DNA from: Choanephora cucurbitarum
Lineage: Eukaryota > Mucoromycota > Mucoromycetes > Mucorales > Choanephoraceae
Assembly: GCA_025331435.1 (NCBI GenBank)
Contig: JAIWNI010000005.1
Coordinates: 372,001-436,000 of the forward strand
Length of the DNA stretch: 64,000 bases
Direction of reading: 5' to 3'
Shown here one piece after another: positions 1 through 10,709 of this stretch. A model generated the notes under the pieces. It searched no databases, was not told the DNA's origin, and saw only the letters and a list, made by a program, of their open reading frames with translations. A program made the position numbers and the translations under genes. Position 1 is the first letter of the stretch. Each line of letters opens with the position of its first letter.

Positions 1-293
1 AAGAATTGGTTCAAATCAACTGTACGGTAAGATAAGCTCAGGATGAGCCATGAAGTCTGTAATGCGTTCAAGCATACTTCTGGGTTCTAGTACAAATGTA
101 GGTAAAGTGACTCTGTGCTATCAAGAAGAGTCAACAAACACGAAAAGAGAACAAAAGAGCGAAAGATGGCACATACCAAATCCATGCCTTTAGTTAATTG
201 TGAAGCAATTGACAACAAAATGCTACGAGAGCCTTCAGCAAGTTCTTCTGTGTTGTTTGAGTTATCTAATGTATTTTGTGTTGTATTTGACAT
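1..293 (-). CDS. Oxysterol-binding protein-related protein, 5' end only
   Basis: This is the N-terminal part of an ORP/Osh-type lipid transfer protein that runs off the left border. Exon 1 (293-177) encodes about 39 residues ending in TKGMDL. A GTATGT...GATAG intron (176-118) is followed by exon 2 (117 to about 26), which encodes [20 protein letters not shown] and continues [10 protein letters not shown]. The EPRSMLE stretch is the hallmark at the start of the OSBP lipid-binding domain. Members move sterols or PI4P between ER and other membranes at contact sites. Exon 2 appears to stop at a GTACAG donor (25-20). No PH or ankyrin domain is visible upstream, so it may be a short Osh4-like form. 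A separate minus-strand ORF at 662-411 ends in a good GTAAGT donor and could be an upstream exon, but I could not join it in phase without a stop, so the start at 293 is provisional. Confidence 0.8.
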
Positions 294-410
294 TTTTCTT
301 TCTTTGAACAGAAGGAAGGATAAAAGAAAAGGAAAAAAAAAGGTTTTGATGAAAGGTGAAAAAAGAAAGAAAGAAAGAAAGAAAGTCTCTTTTTTTTTTC
401 TACTTTTGAC

Positions 411-662
411 TTACCAACTCCGGTGGTTCGGGTGAGATGATCTTTGCCCTTTCTTGGCAATGAATTCATACATCACTGTTCCACCGCTACTTGCAGAAAA
501 TTTGGCGGAGATGTACTCTATATAATCCATTCCTTTAGTGCAATGAAATGCTTGTCTTGTTGCCAAGAGATTGCCATAATTCCATAAGCTTGCGTGCACA
601 ATAAGGTATTTCAAAAGCAATAGATACATACAAGATTTACATAGACTAAATTTTTCAATCAT
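411..662 (-). other. Possible upstream exon or unknown small ORF
   Basis: An 83-codon minus-strand open frame ends in a canonical donor (TTG then GTAAGTC, near 410). Its C-terminal half has coding-like composition (YIEYISAKFSASSGG, then TVMYEFIAKKGQRS). I do not recognise a domain. It lies just upstream of the OSBP-like gene on the same strand and may be its 5' exon or 5' UTR. Joining it in this frame to the nearest acceptors gives TGA. In another frame the last codons before the donor read AKIISPEPPEL and would join in phase 0. Confidence 0.25.
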
Positions 663-1740
663 TGCAATTCATACATTAAGAGAGAGGAAAAAAAAATGAG
701 ATACTTTTCTTTCGCATTTCTCTGTCAATGATTTCCAACTCAATTATAGAAATGCACAGAATACGAGATTCAAAAAGACAAACGAGTTTGTATTCAAGCT
801 GTTATACACAAGAGAAAAGAAAGGTTGGTTTTGACATCTAATGTTACAACTCCCTCCGAGGCATTTGTATGTGCGACATGAGAAAGAAAGAAAAAGAAGA
901 CTTTGATGTTATACAGATACCAAGACATTTTTTCAATCCAAAGAGTCTCCTGTATGTCTAAACTTCAAAGAATGAAAGCCTCTTAAGGTCGATCAGATGC
1001 TTGAAATTAATTGATATTTTGAAGAATCTACTAAGCCTTTTATTATTTTCGAACAAATGTCTTGAAACCAATTTAAATTCCTAGTCGTATTTTTCTGCTC
1101 TTTATAAAGAAAAATAAGAGATCAATGAATTTTATAATAGCGCTTGAATTCCCATTTTCTCTCAAGTTGAGCTATCTAAACCAAAAAAAAAGAGACATTC
1201 CAAGCCTCTCTTTTATATTAGATGAGTCCTTCAAGACTATCATAATGACAAACAGCTGTACATTTTTGTCCTGATGTTGTTGTTCACTTAATTGACGAAG
1301 GAGATTTCAAGAGTCTCAGCTCACTGCTAGCACATCTATTGTACTTTGTTACTTCTTTGAGAGATCCTATAATCTAAGCGGCAATGACTAAGTGAGCGAA
1401 GCCATAGAAGATTGCAAGTGGCAAGGATAATGTACCAGACTTAATTCAATAAGCAAAATAGCTATTCAAATTATACAAGTATGGATATTAATGTCTAGTA
1501 TCTTTGGAAAGCATTCGTGCACAATATGAGAATATAATCAAAGGTGCAAAAGTGGAAAAAGAGCTGTACCCATGCAATGTGCACAAAAGGAATAAGTTTA
1601 TTAGACTGGTTTTGTAATTGGACAACCTTCCAACCCCTTTTAATCCTGCGATTTGGAGATCTTTTGAAGATTGAGAGTTCTTTTTTCTTTTCTAAATATT
1701 TTATTTACGCAAAAAATTTAGTTAAAACACTATCAGCAGA
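663..1740. other. Gene-poor spacer
   Basis: About 1.1 kb with only short AT-rich open frames and stops in all frames. I see no tRNA, repeat array or domain. A 66-codon plus-strand frame ending at 1744 has no coding character. Confidence 0.5.
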
Positions 1741-2394
1741 ATGAACAAAAGCTTTGCTGCCAATTACTACAGTAGGCCAGTTCATGAGTCTCGTTCTTTT
1801 CTCTTTCCCATGCCTGGCTTTGGTGCATCTTCCTTCTGTCTCAGCGCACAAAAGTCCCTAAAACTTCCGATCGAGTCAACCGAAGCAAGGGCTGTACAGT
1901 TTGGTGCTGCATTGAGCTCTTACTTCATTCGATCAAGAACTGCTGGCACCAGTATGCAGACGAATGACAGTAACCTCAACGTTACTACCTACAGCAGCAT
2001 CATGCTGTGCAAAAGCAGGTGTACTATCCGTTGCAAGAATCTTGTACTTGTAAATCTACATGTCTCGGCTAGTAGCTCTTCCAATGTTGTATTTAGAAAC
2101 TTTCTTGCGACAGTCGAACATATATTCTCATTGCCTGGGCAAGATCCATTGTGCTTAATTCGCGCCCATAAAAACATCAAAATTCTACAAACAGATAGCC
2201 AGCGTTGCTATCTTTACACTGACATCAAAGACGAACTAGACAACGAAGAAGACGAATTTATTGTGATTGATACAAATCAAATACTTTCAACTGCTTCACA
2301 CATAAACTGTCTAAACAAAAAATACTATATCTTCAATTCATCAACCTTCTCTAGAAACAAATTTGGCATCTTTGGCCAGTTATACTGTGCTTAA
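1741..2394 (+). CDS. Orphan 217-aa hypothetical protein
   Basis: A single uninterrupted plus-strand frame of 217 codons, long for this stop-rich DNA, starting MNKSFAANYY and ending GIFGQLYCA. It contains a serine/cysteine-rich middle and an acidic patch (DELDNEEDEF) about three quarters along. I recognise no domain, signal peptide or clear membrane segment. It sits between the OSBP-like gene and a decayed MULE element, so it may be element-derived or a remnant. It could also be spurious; only its length supports it. Confidence 0.35.
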   Translation: MNKSFAANYYSRPVHESRSFLFPMPGFGASSFCLSAQKSLKLPIESTEARAVQFGAALSSYFIRSRTAGTSMQTNDSNLNVTTYSSIMLCKSRCTIRCKNLVLVNLHVSASSSSNVVFRNFLATVEHIFSLPGQDPLCLIRAHKNIKILQTDSQRCYLYTDIKDELDNEEDEFIVIDTNQILSTASHINCLNKKYYIFNSSTFSRNKFGIFGQLYCA

Positions 2395-2780
2395 GATTGA
2401 CCTCCAAAAAAAAAACCTTACTACTAAATATAATAAAATAACCCGTTAAAAAAGATAACCTGCGCAAAAACACTTGTCAAAAAAATAAGGAAAAAATTAC
2501 AGAAAAAGACCTCCAATTATGATAAAATATACCCTAAAAAAAAGGTTTTCTAAGATACGACCTTTCTGAAACCAATTTTCTAAAAATCGAGCCTCTAAAA
2601 GACCTTTTAAGCGAAGGTCAGCCCAACCCTTTCCAAAACCTCCGACTAAAGGTCAATTGCGGGTTATGCCCTTCAAAAACCCTCAGAGAATGGTCATTTG
2701 CGGGCTTTTCGGGCAAAAAAACCTTTAATTTTTTTACAGTGATAGACTAAAAAATCGCATATGAAAACAAATTGCGCTTA
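2395..2780. repeat. Degenerate AT-rich repeat, copy 1
   Basis: The stretch about 2560-2745 contains the phrases TTTCTGAAA, GAGCCTCTAAAAGACC, CCAAAACCTCCGACTAAA and AACCCTCAGAGAATGGTCA. The same order of related phrases recurs, diverged, at about 4955-5115 in the same orientation. It is itself built from short degenerate units around AAACCTC. The two copies flank the MULE transposase remnant. The class is unknown. Confidence 0.45.
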
Positions 2781-2784
2781 CCCC

Positions 2785-4713
2785 CTTCGTTATCATTGGG
2801 TTCGAATCTCCATCTACGTGGGATCATACTGAGAGGAATTATGTTAGACTCCAGGCTTAACATGTGTTTACATGGAAGGTTGTATTGAAGCCTAATTGAA
2901 CACAGACAAGCTTGATAGACAATAGCTCCTTCAGCAGAACGTATTTTGAGGAGCTCTTAGAAAATTTTGTTCACTGCAAAGGAATATACTGTTGTGAAAA
3001 GAGGGCGAATCGTTTCAAAGAGGTCTTGATCATGAACATAAATACTGCGGTATGAAAGCTTTTCTCCACTCTTCTTACGTTTCAATTCATTTTCCTTAGT
3101 AAATCAGAACATCGTGTCAATATAAATAGATACAATTGAAAACACCAGGTACTTACTCTATTTTCGTACCATTGGTCTATTTTTTCTGTAGTCGTAACTA
3201 TAGTACCAGAAGATGATTTCAGATGGCTTTTCAAAGATGAATGGCTACTTTCAACTCTGTTGGAAGAGCGATTTCCCATGTGAGGCAGTTTATAAGTATG
3301 AAAGAATGTCCATTTTTCTGCTTCTTCCATTTTGCTAAAATGTAATGCTAAGTAATCGTAATTTGTCGAATAGTATGCTTACCTCTCAATAAATATAACA
3401 GCTTTCTTTTTGCCTTCTTTACTAACATAGCTTATGGGCAAAAGCGTACCATCGGTTTGAACTTCCATGTTTTGCTAAATTAAATAGTTTAGAAAGAGTC
3501 GATTTATCTCTTATCTGCTTACCTTGACACTTTCAGGAAAAATGTCAGGTTCATCAAGAAACAAATTCTTCAAAACTAGAACAGTAACTTTCATTTCTTT
3601 CCTTGTAATTGCTTTGAGAGCAATTACCTGAAATCTCTTCTGGATTTCTTGCCGAATAATGTCCCTTCTGTCCTTGTCTTTTTCTGTTATGCATTCCATG
3701 AGCTTCACCTCAAAACGTTTTTGCATGTGAACATAACACAAAATGTGTTGTGCGGATGGGAAAACGTCGGCAATAGCGTTCTTGAGTGCTTGCTCATTGT
3801 CTGTAGTTATGGTCAAAGGACCAGAATGACTTTCTTTGGCCGATTGCGACCAGATTGCTTTTTTCAAGCAGCGAAGGACCCACTGGTATTGGTTGAAGCC
3901 TTCTTCGCTTATCAAGGCACCTGCAACTTCGAAGGTCACAAGAGTGTTAGGTTTGGTGCCTTCGACACTACTTGTACCAACAATGTTAATAAATGCTAGT
4001 CTATGAGCGTTTATTTTGTATGTTGCATCAATCACTAGGTTTTCTGGCATAAGTCTAGCACGCTCAATACTTGATTTTGATGAAGAGAAAACAGCATTGA
4101 CTCTTCTGTCGCTATCAAGGGTGTAGAAGACTTCATACCCTTTGTTTTGCAAGCCAATGACATATTCATACATCATTTTTCCGTGTTGAGTGCTGAAGAA
4201 TCGGTATTGAAGATTCTCTAAATCCTTTTTTGTGACATTCATAACTTTGTCAGCTATCAGTTGGCGGAAAACACGTTCAGCATTAAGACCTTTCTTGAAA
4301 TATCTGAAAATTCTTTCCTCCAATTCAACAGGCATTTTTCTGTTGATGCCGTATTTTGTAGGGCTCTTTAGAATATTGTGGTTGTGGTGGTTCTGATGAG
4401 AGACTGCAGTCCATTTTTGAAAGAGCGCATCGAATCTAAAATTGACAAAGGCACCACAAAGCATCTTCTTACTTTTAGTGTTCTTGGAAGCATCTTCTCT
4501 GTCTGATCTAATGCGCTTTGTGCCACTATGCTTGCAAACATAATTGATTGAAGTGGGCTTAAAAGACTTGATACTCATAATTACGTTATGCCTTTTTCCA
4601 AGTTGTCGAATAGCATCGTAAATATCGCTTTTGTTACTGTACTCCTTATTAACAATAACGTTAAATGTCTCCAAGTAGGTTTGCGTTGCTTGGGCCATTT
4701 TGATAATAGACAA
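2785..4713 (-). pseudogene. MULE (Mutator-like) transposase, intron-containing and broken
   Basis: A Mutator-like DDE transposase remnant. Exon 1 (4713-3523) encodes about 397 residues. They include the first catalytic-type Asp in ENLVIDATYKI and a second in TITTDNEQAL followed by HILCYVHMQKR, the usual MULE core order. Exons 2 (3474-3383) and 3 (3334-3157) join in phase. Exon 3 has the conserved HMGNRSSNRVESSHSSLK block typical of MULE C-terminal regions. Exon 4 starts at 3094 but meets an in-frame TAA at 2957-2959. Beyond the stop the same frame continues with a SWIM-like zinc-finger pattern (CLCSIRLQYNLPCKHM) to about 2785. The element is therefore probably inactive. Terminal inverted repeats were not found by eye. 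Confidence 0.8.
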
Positions 4714-6786
4714 AAGAAAAAAGTTTTTTTTTAAAAAAAATGGGTCGCTGTCATAATATGTTTAATTTGTAAATGTTATCACTGTGAACAAAACAATTTT
4801 TAAAGTAAGCATGTTATACAAGTAAACGCGTTACTAACAAGATGGAAACAAATAGAGCATATAGTTCGTTTTTCTCAGGGGCATGTTTCAAGGTTTTCAG
4901 GGCTTTCTTTTTGAATTCCCATCTCTTTTAAAGAAAAATGCTTTTTATGATAAACAAATTTTTCTGAAAATTGAGCCTTTGAAAACCTCACTTTGAGTAA
5001 AGACTAGCCAAAACCTTTTCAAGACCTCCAATCAAATATTGCTTGTGAATAAAGCCTGTCAAAACCCTCCAGAAAATGATCAGTTGTGAGTATAAAATAC
5101 ATTTTCTGCAGTACCTTTTTTTTCTTGCTTGATATTCTCATAGAAAAATGGCATGGTGAATAGATCAATGCTGCAAATCAAATGATGCAAACAAAAGTAC
5201 AGCAATCTTCAAAATGGGGATATTTTTTGCATTTTGAACATGTCTATTATCCTAGCTAATCATCATATATGATAAAGTGTCAAGAAAAGAATGCATGTTC
5301 GTTACAGAAACAGCAGGTTATCTATTTGACCATCATAAACTAAATTTCCTAAAAGGTAGGTCTAAAATTTCTTCCTTGTCTAAAGAAACTTGGTTTCTTT
5401 TACTATCCAGGTCCCAGAAGCTTATTGCTTTGAATGTTTATGCAACCAAAATCAAACAGTTTCATTGTAGGCAGCAAAAGTAATAAAGACATTGTTGAGA
5501 AAGGAAGACAGTGTCATTCACTTCTTATAAGAAGAATGCTTGTGCTTCAAGGTGTTATGCTAGATTTTGTGTGTAACTTGCTCTGTACTGGAGATCAAAG
5601 AGAATTGAATGTACTGCTAGTAATTATTGTCAAAGTAAGTTGTCCACCTTCCTAGTAATGGTTTTGCCAGCAAAAGCAAATTAGTTCTTTGACATAAGCG
5701 TCTTCCCTCAATGACTTGCAAGTGTTGGCATGAGTATCATCGTCGAAAAGAGACGAGTCTAACAACAGACTCTATGGCAATGTATAAACACTTCCACATG
5801 CCTCTTTAGTTCAGACAACTTGTATCACTTCGCCCTAGAACTAGATCCACATCTATCATCTATACAGTGGGGACGCAAAAGACATCCGTCTGGCTCGATC
5901 AAGAGGTTCAGCTAAATAAACAGAATGCATGCTAATCTAGCTCATGTTTTCCAGAATACTCATGGTAAAGAAGAGAATCAACTCTCTCTTAACGAGTGAG
6001 TCACCTAACTGCTACGGATGCCCACATGCTTGGCAGAGTTTCAATGCATTAGACGAGAGATGGAAAGTGTTCCACTTTATTTTTGTTATCTGAGAACATA
6101 GCTTCTCAAATGACAAATAAGACAGTAAAAGGGTGATGACGTTATGGCCAATTGTGTTAATTGCAGGATATCATTCAGTGTCAGCATAGAAGAAGAAAAA
6201 GACATGTTTCCCTAAAAAGAGAAGAAAAGCCCCATTTAACAGCCACTACTTGCAATCAATTCTGATGGCATACTCTCGAAATGTCTATCAAAACAGTTAT
6301 CTCGTGGTAAGTCGAATTGATTCCTGACTATGACTGAAAAAAATTGTCTAATATGAAGCTCTTCTTCAGTTCTGTGATGTAACGATGCTCAAATTATTCA
6401 CCTTTTTTAGGAGCCAAGAGCACATAGAGTCAAACAAGTTGATTCAAATTATCCGCTTTATGGACAATATTCCAAATATTACATTATCGTATTCATCTAT
6501 TTTTATGCTCTTTCGAAATTAGAAAAGCACACTTGTAAGATGATCTCAATTGCGGTTAAATTTCGGGGCGAAACTTTCAACATATATCTCTAATGGAATA
6601 ATTGTTCTCCGTTCTCATACCAACGATGTCATAACAAATATATCAATGCTCTAAAGCAAATCGATAGATCCCAAGTAAAAAAAAAGAAACTTGGACTGGC
6701 TTTTTTCTTGGTGCATGCATGTCTGCATAAATAGAAAGAAAGAGAAGAGAAAAAGTTCGTCGTTTTCCCCCTTCTGCACAATAATA
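4714..6786. other. Spacer with second diverged repeat copy
   Basis: About 2.1 kb without a convincing gene. About 4955-5115 holds the second, diverged copy of the repeat seen at 2560-2745 (TTTTTCTGAAAATTGAGCC, AAGACCTCCAATCAAA, AACCCTCCAGAAAATGATCA). The rest contains only short frames (5277-5655) without recognisable domains. The last 100 bases are the probable promoter of the P450 gene. Confidence 0.45.
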
Positions 6787-8625
6787 ATGAGTAATTATAT
6801 GATACAAACCTGTTCAGTCCTCAAAGAATCTTTGTGGACCACATTGGATTTTTACAACCATGTTATACTTTCTAAATTACGAGACAAGAACAGAAAATGG
6901 GTCATCAGCTCTGCCATTGCTCTCTCACTTATCTATTTCGTTCATAATCGTATTCTCCGTCCTCCCAAAAAGCTTCGTCACCTTCCTTCCACAAGTCCAT
7001 TCAAAGTAGTCTTGTCTGCTCTGAAGAACGAGTCTCTCTTTGAATACAACAAGAGCCAGGTTCTACCTATACTGCATCAAGAGAATTCATCTGGTCTTTA
7101 CACAGTAACTACATCTAATTGATATTGTTTCATCCATTATTCTGACTCTATTGTTGGCTTAGAGATTAGGTCCAAATGGTTGGGAAGTGTGTATTTGCAA
7201 TCCTGAAGATGCCAAACAGGTTTTGTTTAAATTAGGTAAAGAGTAAAAAAATCATAAGAAGCTCTTTAGAAGAAACACGAAAACTTATTCCATACAATAG
7301 GCTCGTTTCCTAAGGCCGAAATATTTACACAAAACAAAGGTACACTTGCAAATAGATTCAGTGTTGCTGAAAACATCTTTCTTGCTAATGGGCATAATTG
7401 GAAAACACAACGCTCCATTGCCAATCCTGCCTTTCATCGTTCTATGCCAGTCAATATGTTTGGAGAGTTATCAAAGACACTTTTCGAGACCATGGACAAA
7501 ATGGGCGATACCATTGAAGTCACTAATCTCTTCCGTCGTTTTACATTGGATGCTATTGGTAGAGCTGGCTTTGGTAAGTATATTGCATCTACACTTGTTC
7601 GTGTTCTCATATATGGTTTTAAGGCTTTGATTTCAATGCCACTGTAGATCCAAACAGCAAATGGGTTGTATGCTATGATGATATCAATGTAGCTCTTCAA
7701 GATCCTCTATTCTTCCTCTTTCCTGTTCTTGAACAAAAGTTCCTTTGGATGTTTCCTAAAAGAAAAGCCGTTCATCATCAACTGAGTCTTTTTTTGAAGA
7801 TGATGGACGATGTCATTGTCAACAAACGACAAGAAATCCAAGCAGGCAACACATCCAATAAACACCTGAATGAAAGTGAAAAAGACATATTGACACTCCT
7901 AATTGAAGCCGAACAAAGAGGTGAAGGCGTCATGACAGATGAAGTCTTGAAGGTAATAATGATTAGAAATATATTCTGCATGTTGTCATATACTTACACA
8001 ACAATAGGGCAATCTTTGCTTCTTTTTCCTTGCGGGACATGATACAACAACCAACGCACTTTCTTTTGCTGTCTATTACCTTGCCACTCACTCAGATGTC
8101 CAAGAACGAGCAAGAAAAGAAGCGCTGACTATTTTGGGTGAAGATCCTGTAGATATCATGCCCACTTTGGAACAGACAAAGGCCATGACCTATCTCAATC
8201 AGATAATGAAGGAAACGCTTCGATTGCAGCCTCCTGCTCCTCGTGTTTTCCCTCGTACTATACAGGAAGACACTGTACTCTCTGGCACTATGATTCCAAA
8301 CGGGACTAATGTCATAGTGGATATCTATGGTCTGCATCATAATGAGCATGTCTGGGAAGATCCCGAAAACTTCAATCCCGATAGGTTCTCAGAGGGCGAC
8401 ACTCCAACCAAAGGTGCTCCTTGGATCCCATTCAGTACAGGCGGAAGACAATGTCTTGGTATGAACTTTAGTCTTGTAGAACAGCGGGTGGTTCTTTCCA
8501 TGCTGTTAAGGAAATACGAATGGTCTTTACCTGTTGACTCACCACACCGAGAACAGATCTTGACAAGAGGCACTTTCCTTGTTGGACCCAAGGAGTTGGA
8601 CATCATATTTAAAAAGCGATATTAA
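6787..8625 (+). CDS. Cytochrome P450 monooxygenase
   Basis: Five exons (6787-7104, 7163-7235, 7301-7573, 7624-7952, 8008-8625) give an in-phase 536-aa protein, normal length for a microsomal fungal P450. Near the N-terminus is a hydrophobic anchor (about residues 37-54, WVISSAIALSLIYFVHN) followed by the proline-rich hinge RPPKK. The I-helix oxygen-activation motif AGHDTTT is at about 340-346, the ExxR motif ETLR at about 400-403, PDRF at about 455-458, and the heme-binding loop FSTGGRQCLG with the ligand Cys at about 480. It should sit on the ER facing the cytosol and receive electrons from a P450 reductase. The substrate cannot be told. It stands alone: no other biosynthetic gene is adjacent. 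The start at 6787 was chosen because it gives the usual anchor; an in-frame ATG at 6691 would add 32 less plausible residues. Confidence 0.93.
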
Positions 8626-8762
8626 ATAAACTTTAGTTGATCTACACATAGTAATTGAAAAAAAGCACGGATTTTTCGCATAAACATAACTTTTCCGGAC
8701 TGTAGGTGGTGTTTTTTTTTAAATCTATCTCTACTTCTATGCAGCAACAGTAAGCGTTTAAA

Positions 8763-10709
8763 ATGGAAGCACCTCACTGCAACAATAAGAAATATGAAAA
8801 CTTCACAGCTGAGAAAAAGTTCTGCAAGGCAAATAAGGTTCATAGTGTCTTCTCATCAGTAGCTTTAAAAGACTGGTGCAATTTCGACCTCATCATTCCA
8901 AACATCGTTGCAGCAAGTTCTTCTGCTTCTTTTAGAAAATACTCAGAAAGCTTAGATACAATAAGCCAAAAACTAATACGACATCCTTATGTTCAAGATT
9001 ATGCCTTTCGCGTCAAAAAGTATTTAAAAGACAGTCGTGTTCAAGCAATGTATAGTCAAACATTCGAAGACGAACAGCAAAAAGTAGAAAGACAACGATC
9101 TAAAAAAAGACTCAATCATACCAATGAGTTGCTCAGTCACGCGGAATTGACCTTGGAGTCCACGGAGAGCCTCTCTGAAGTGAACAAACGTATAAAGCTA
9201 GTAAAAGAGAGCATAGGAGCTGTTCATGATGAGTCGTCAGCTGTTATTGATGAAGCTGCTGTCACTGATGAAGCTGCTGTTACTGATGAAGCTACTGACA
9301 GAGAAGAAGCTATTGACAGTGAAGAAGCTATTGACAGTGAAGAAACCATTCTTAATGAAGGTAATGTTTTTATCAAAGACAGCAGGAATACCTCAGTGGC
9401 AAATGTTTCAAACCAAAGGAAAAATGTACAAAGCACTATATTTGACGCTGGAAGAGAGCTTCATCATCAATACAAAGCTGGCACCAAACTGAACTTTGCA
9501 CAACTGAAAACAATGAAGTGCGGTTTGTCGAATATATTAGATTTATCCGAACAAAGTATGCAATTTTCACAGCGCAGCCTATTTCCACCAGATACATGGA
9601 CTAAGCTTGTCAAAAAGTACAATTGTCTCAACCTTTCTCTTCCAGATTCCATCAAGACTTTTAAAGACAAATGGGAAACAATGTCTGATTTATGTATAAT
9701 CAGTAAGGATTCTTTGTTGGGGAAAAAGTACATTAGCAAGCTTGAGTCTTCACCAGCTATCACCACCTATCAGCTCCGTATACTTGATCTTTTCAGGGAA
9801 GTGATTTACTTGGTCGACTCAAGGAGATTCATGTTAAGCCAGGACAACAGAGCTAAAATATCAGAGAGAGATTTCACATATCAGCTCTGGTTGCCCATCT
9901 TTCAAAAAATATTTCATATCAACAATGAAATCATTCGAATTAAAGTGGGAGAAACTGTGCTATCAGAATCAACAGAATCCAAAGCATCTGTTTATAGCAG
10001 CGCTAGCAATATTGTCGGATTTAAGGTGGACATGCGGTTTTTGTTGGACTTTGAGACTGAAGAATTTGACCTTGCTTGTGCCGAGGCATGTATCCCAATC
10101 GTTCCTGAGGCAAAAATTCACCATGACATGTCAAAGCTACTACGTGAGGGAAAACTCATGCAAACGGCCGCCCTTAATGTGACTCAGAATAGCAGTGTAT
10201 ATTCTTGGGTGATTCAGATTTCAGGTCCATCATGCAGCTTTTACACTGTCCACAGTACAAAGCATCAGTATCATGTATGTGTCCATCAGTTTACAGTCGT
10301 CTTTCCCAGAGAATACTCCGAATTGCCATTGTTCCTGAAATCCTTATTCAATCTTTTTATCTTTCGAGACTCATTGGAAGCTATGGCAAATAGGATGAAA
10401 GCGACTATTTTAAAAACTCGCAATGATATAGATGAAGGAGATTTAGGTGCTTCAGGACCATCCACTCCAACTGTGTTTGAAAGTGCATCCATCTATCATA
10501 CTCCCCCTCGCAGAGATACTTCTAATTCACGAATGCCTGAGTATGTCTATTTCAATGAATTTGCAGAAAGTGAATCGAGTAGCTCTCAAGGTAGTACTTT
10601 TGATCTACATGATGTTGAAACAGATGCTTTGGGGTTTGTTCAGATTGGTAAAAAATGGACAAATGTGTTGACCGGTAAAACTTACTCTTATAACCCTTAT
10701 GGACTTTAA
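8763..10709 (+). CDS. Lineage-specific 648-aa protein with hexapeptide repeats
   Basis: A single intronless 648-codon frame. The N-terminal third is basic and charged (QRSKKRLNHTNELL). At about residues 158-195 there are tandem six-residue units (DEAAVT, then DSEEAI), encoded by an 18-bp minisatellite (about 9244-9353). The C-terminal half has a block reading GFKVDMRFLLD, later LACAEAC, then HHDMSKLLREGK. It is followed by a hydrophobic FYTVHSTKHQYHV and FLKSLFNLFIF region. That order resembles the PD-(D/E)XK-like fold of large anonymous protein families I know from Mucoromycota, but the lysine of the signature is not evident; this is inference. The start ATG follows a T-rich promoter. No intron, signal peptide or membrane anchor is seen. 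The function is unknown. Confidence 0.6.
   Translation: MEAPHCNNKKYENFTAEKKFCKANKVHSVFSSVALKDWCNFDLIIPNIVAASSSASFRKYSESLDTISQKLIRHPYVQDYAFRVKKYLKDSRVQAMYSQTFEDEQQKVERQRSKKRLNHTNELLSHAELTLESTESLSEVNKRIKLVKESIGAVHDESSAVIDEAAVTDEAAVTDEATDREEAIDSEEAIDSEETILNEGNVFIKDSRNTSVANVSNQRKNVQSTIFDAGRELHHQYKAGTKLNFAQLKTMKCGLSNILDLSEQSMQFSQRSLFPPDTWTKLVKKYNCLNLSLPDSIKTFKDKWETMSDLCIISKDSLLGKKYISKLESSPAITTYQLRILDLFREVIYLVDSRRFMLSQDNRAKISERDFTYQLWLPIFQKIFHINNEIIRIKVGETVLSESTESKASVYSSASNIVGFKVDMRFLLDFETEEFDLACAEACIPIVPEAKIHHDMSKLLREGKLMQTAALNVTQNSSVYSWVIQISGPSCSFYTVHSTKHQYHVCVHQFTVVFPREYSELPLFLKSLFNLFIFRDSLEAMANRMKATILKTRNDIDEGDLGASGPSTPTVFESASIYHTPPRRDTSNSRMPEYVYFNEFAESESSSSQGSTFDLHDVETDALGFVQIGKKWTNVLTGKTYSYNPYGL
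9244..9353 (+). repeat. 18-bp coding minisatellite
   Basis: About six imperfect 18-bp units inside the 648-aa ORF: first GATGAAGCTGCTGTYACT-type units, then GACAGTGAAGAAGCTATT-type units. They keep frame and encode acidic hexapeptides. Length change by unit slippage would preserve the reading frame. Confidence 0.85.

Noticed and set aside
115..469. Plus and minus K/R/F-rich ORFs around the GAAAGAAAG tract
   Set aside because: Low-complexity translation of a microsatellite, not coding.
2798..2816. GGGTTCGAATCTCC resembling a tRNA T-loop
   Set aside because: The stem does not pair, and the bases are in frame with the MULE C-terminal remnant on the minus strand.
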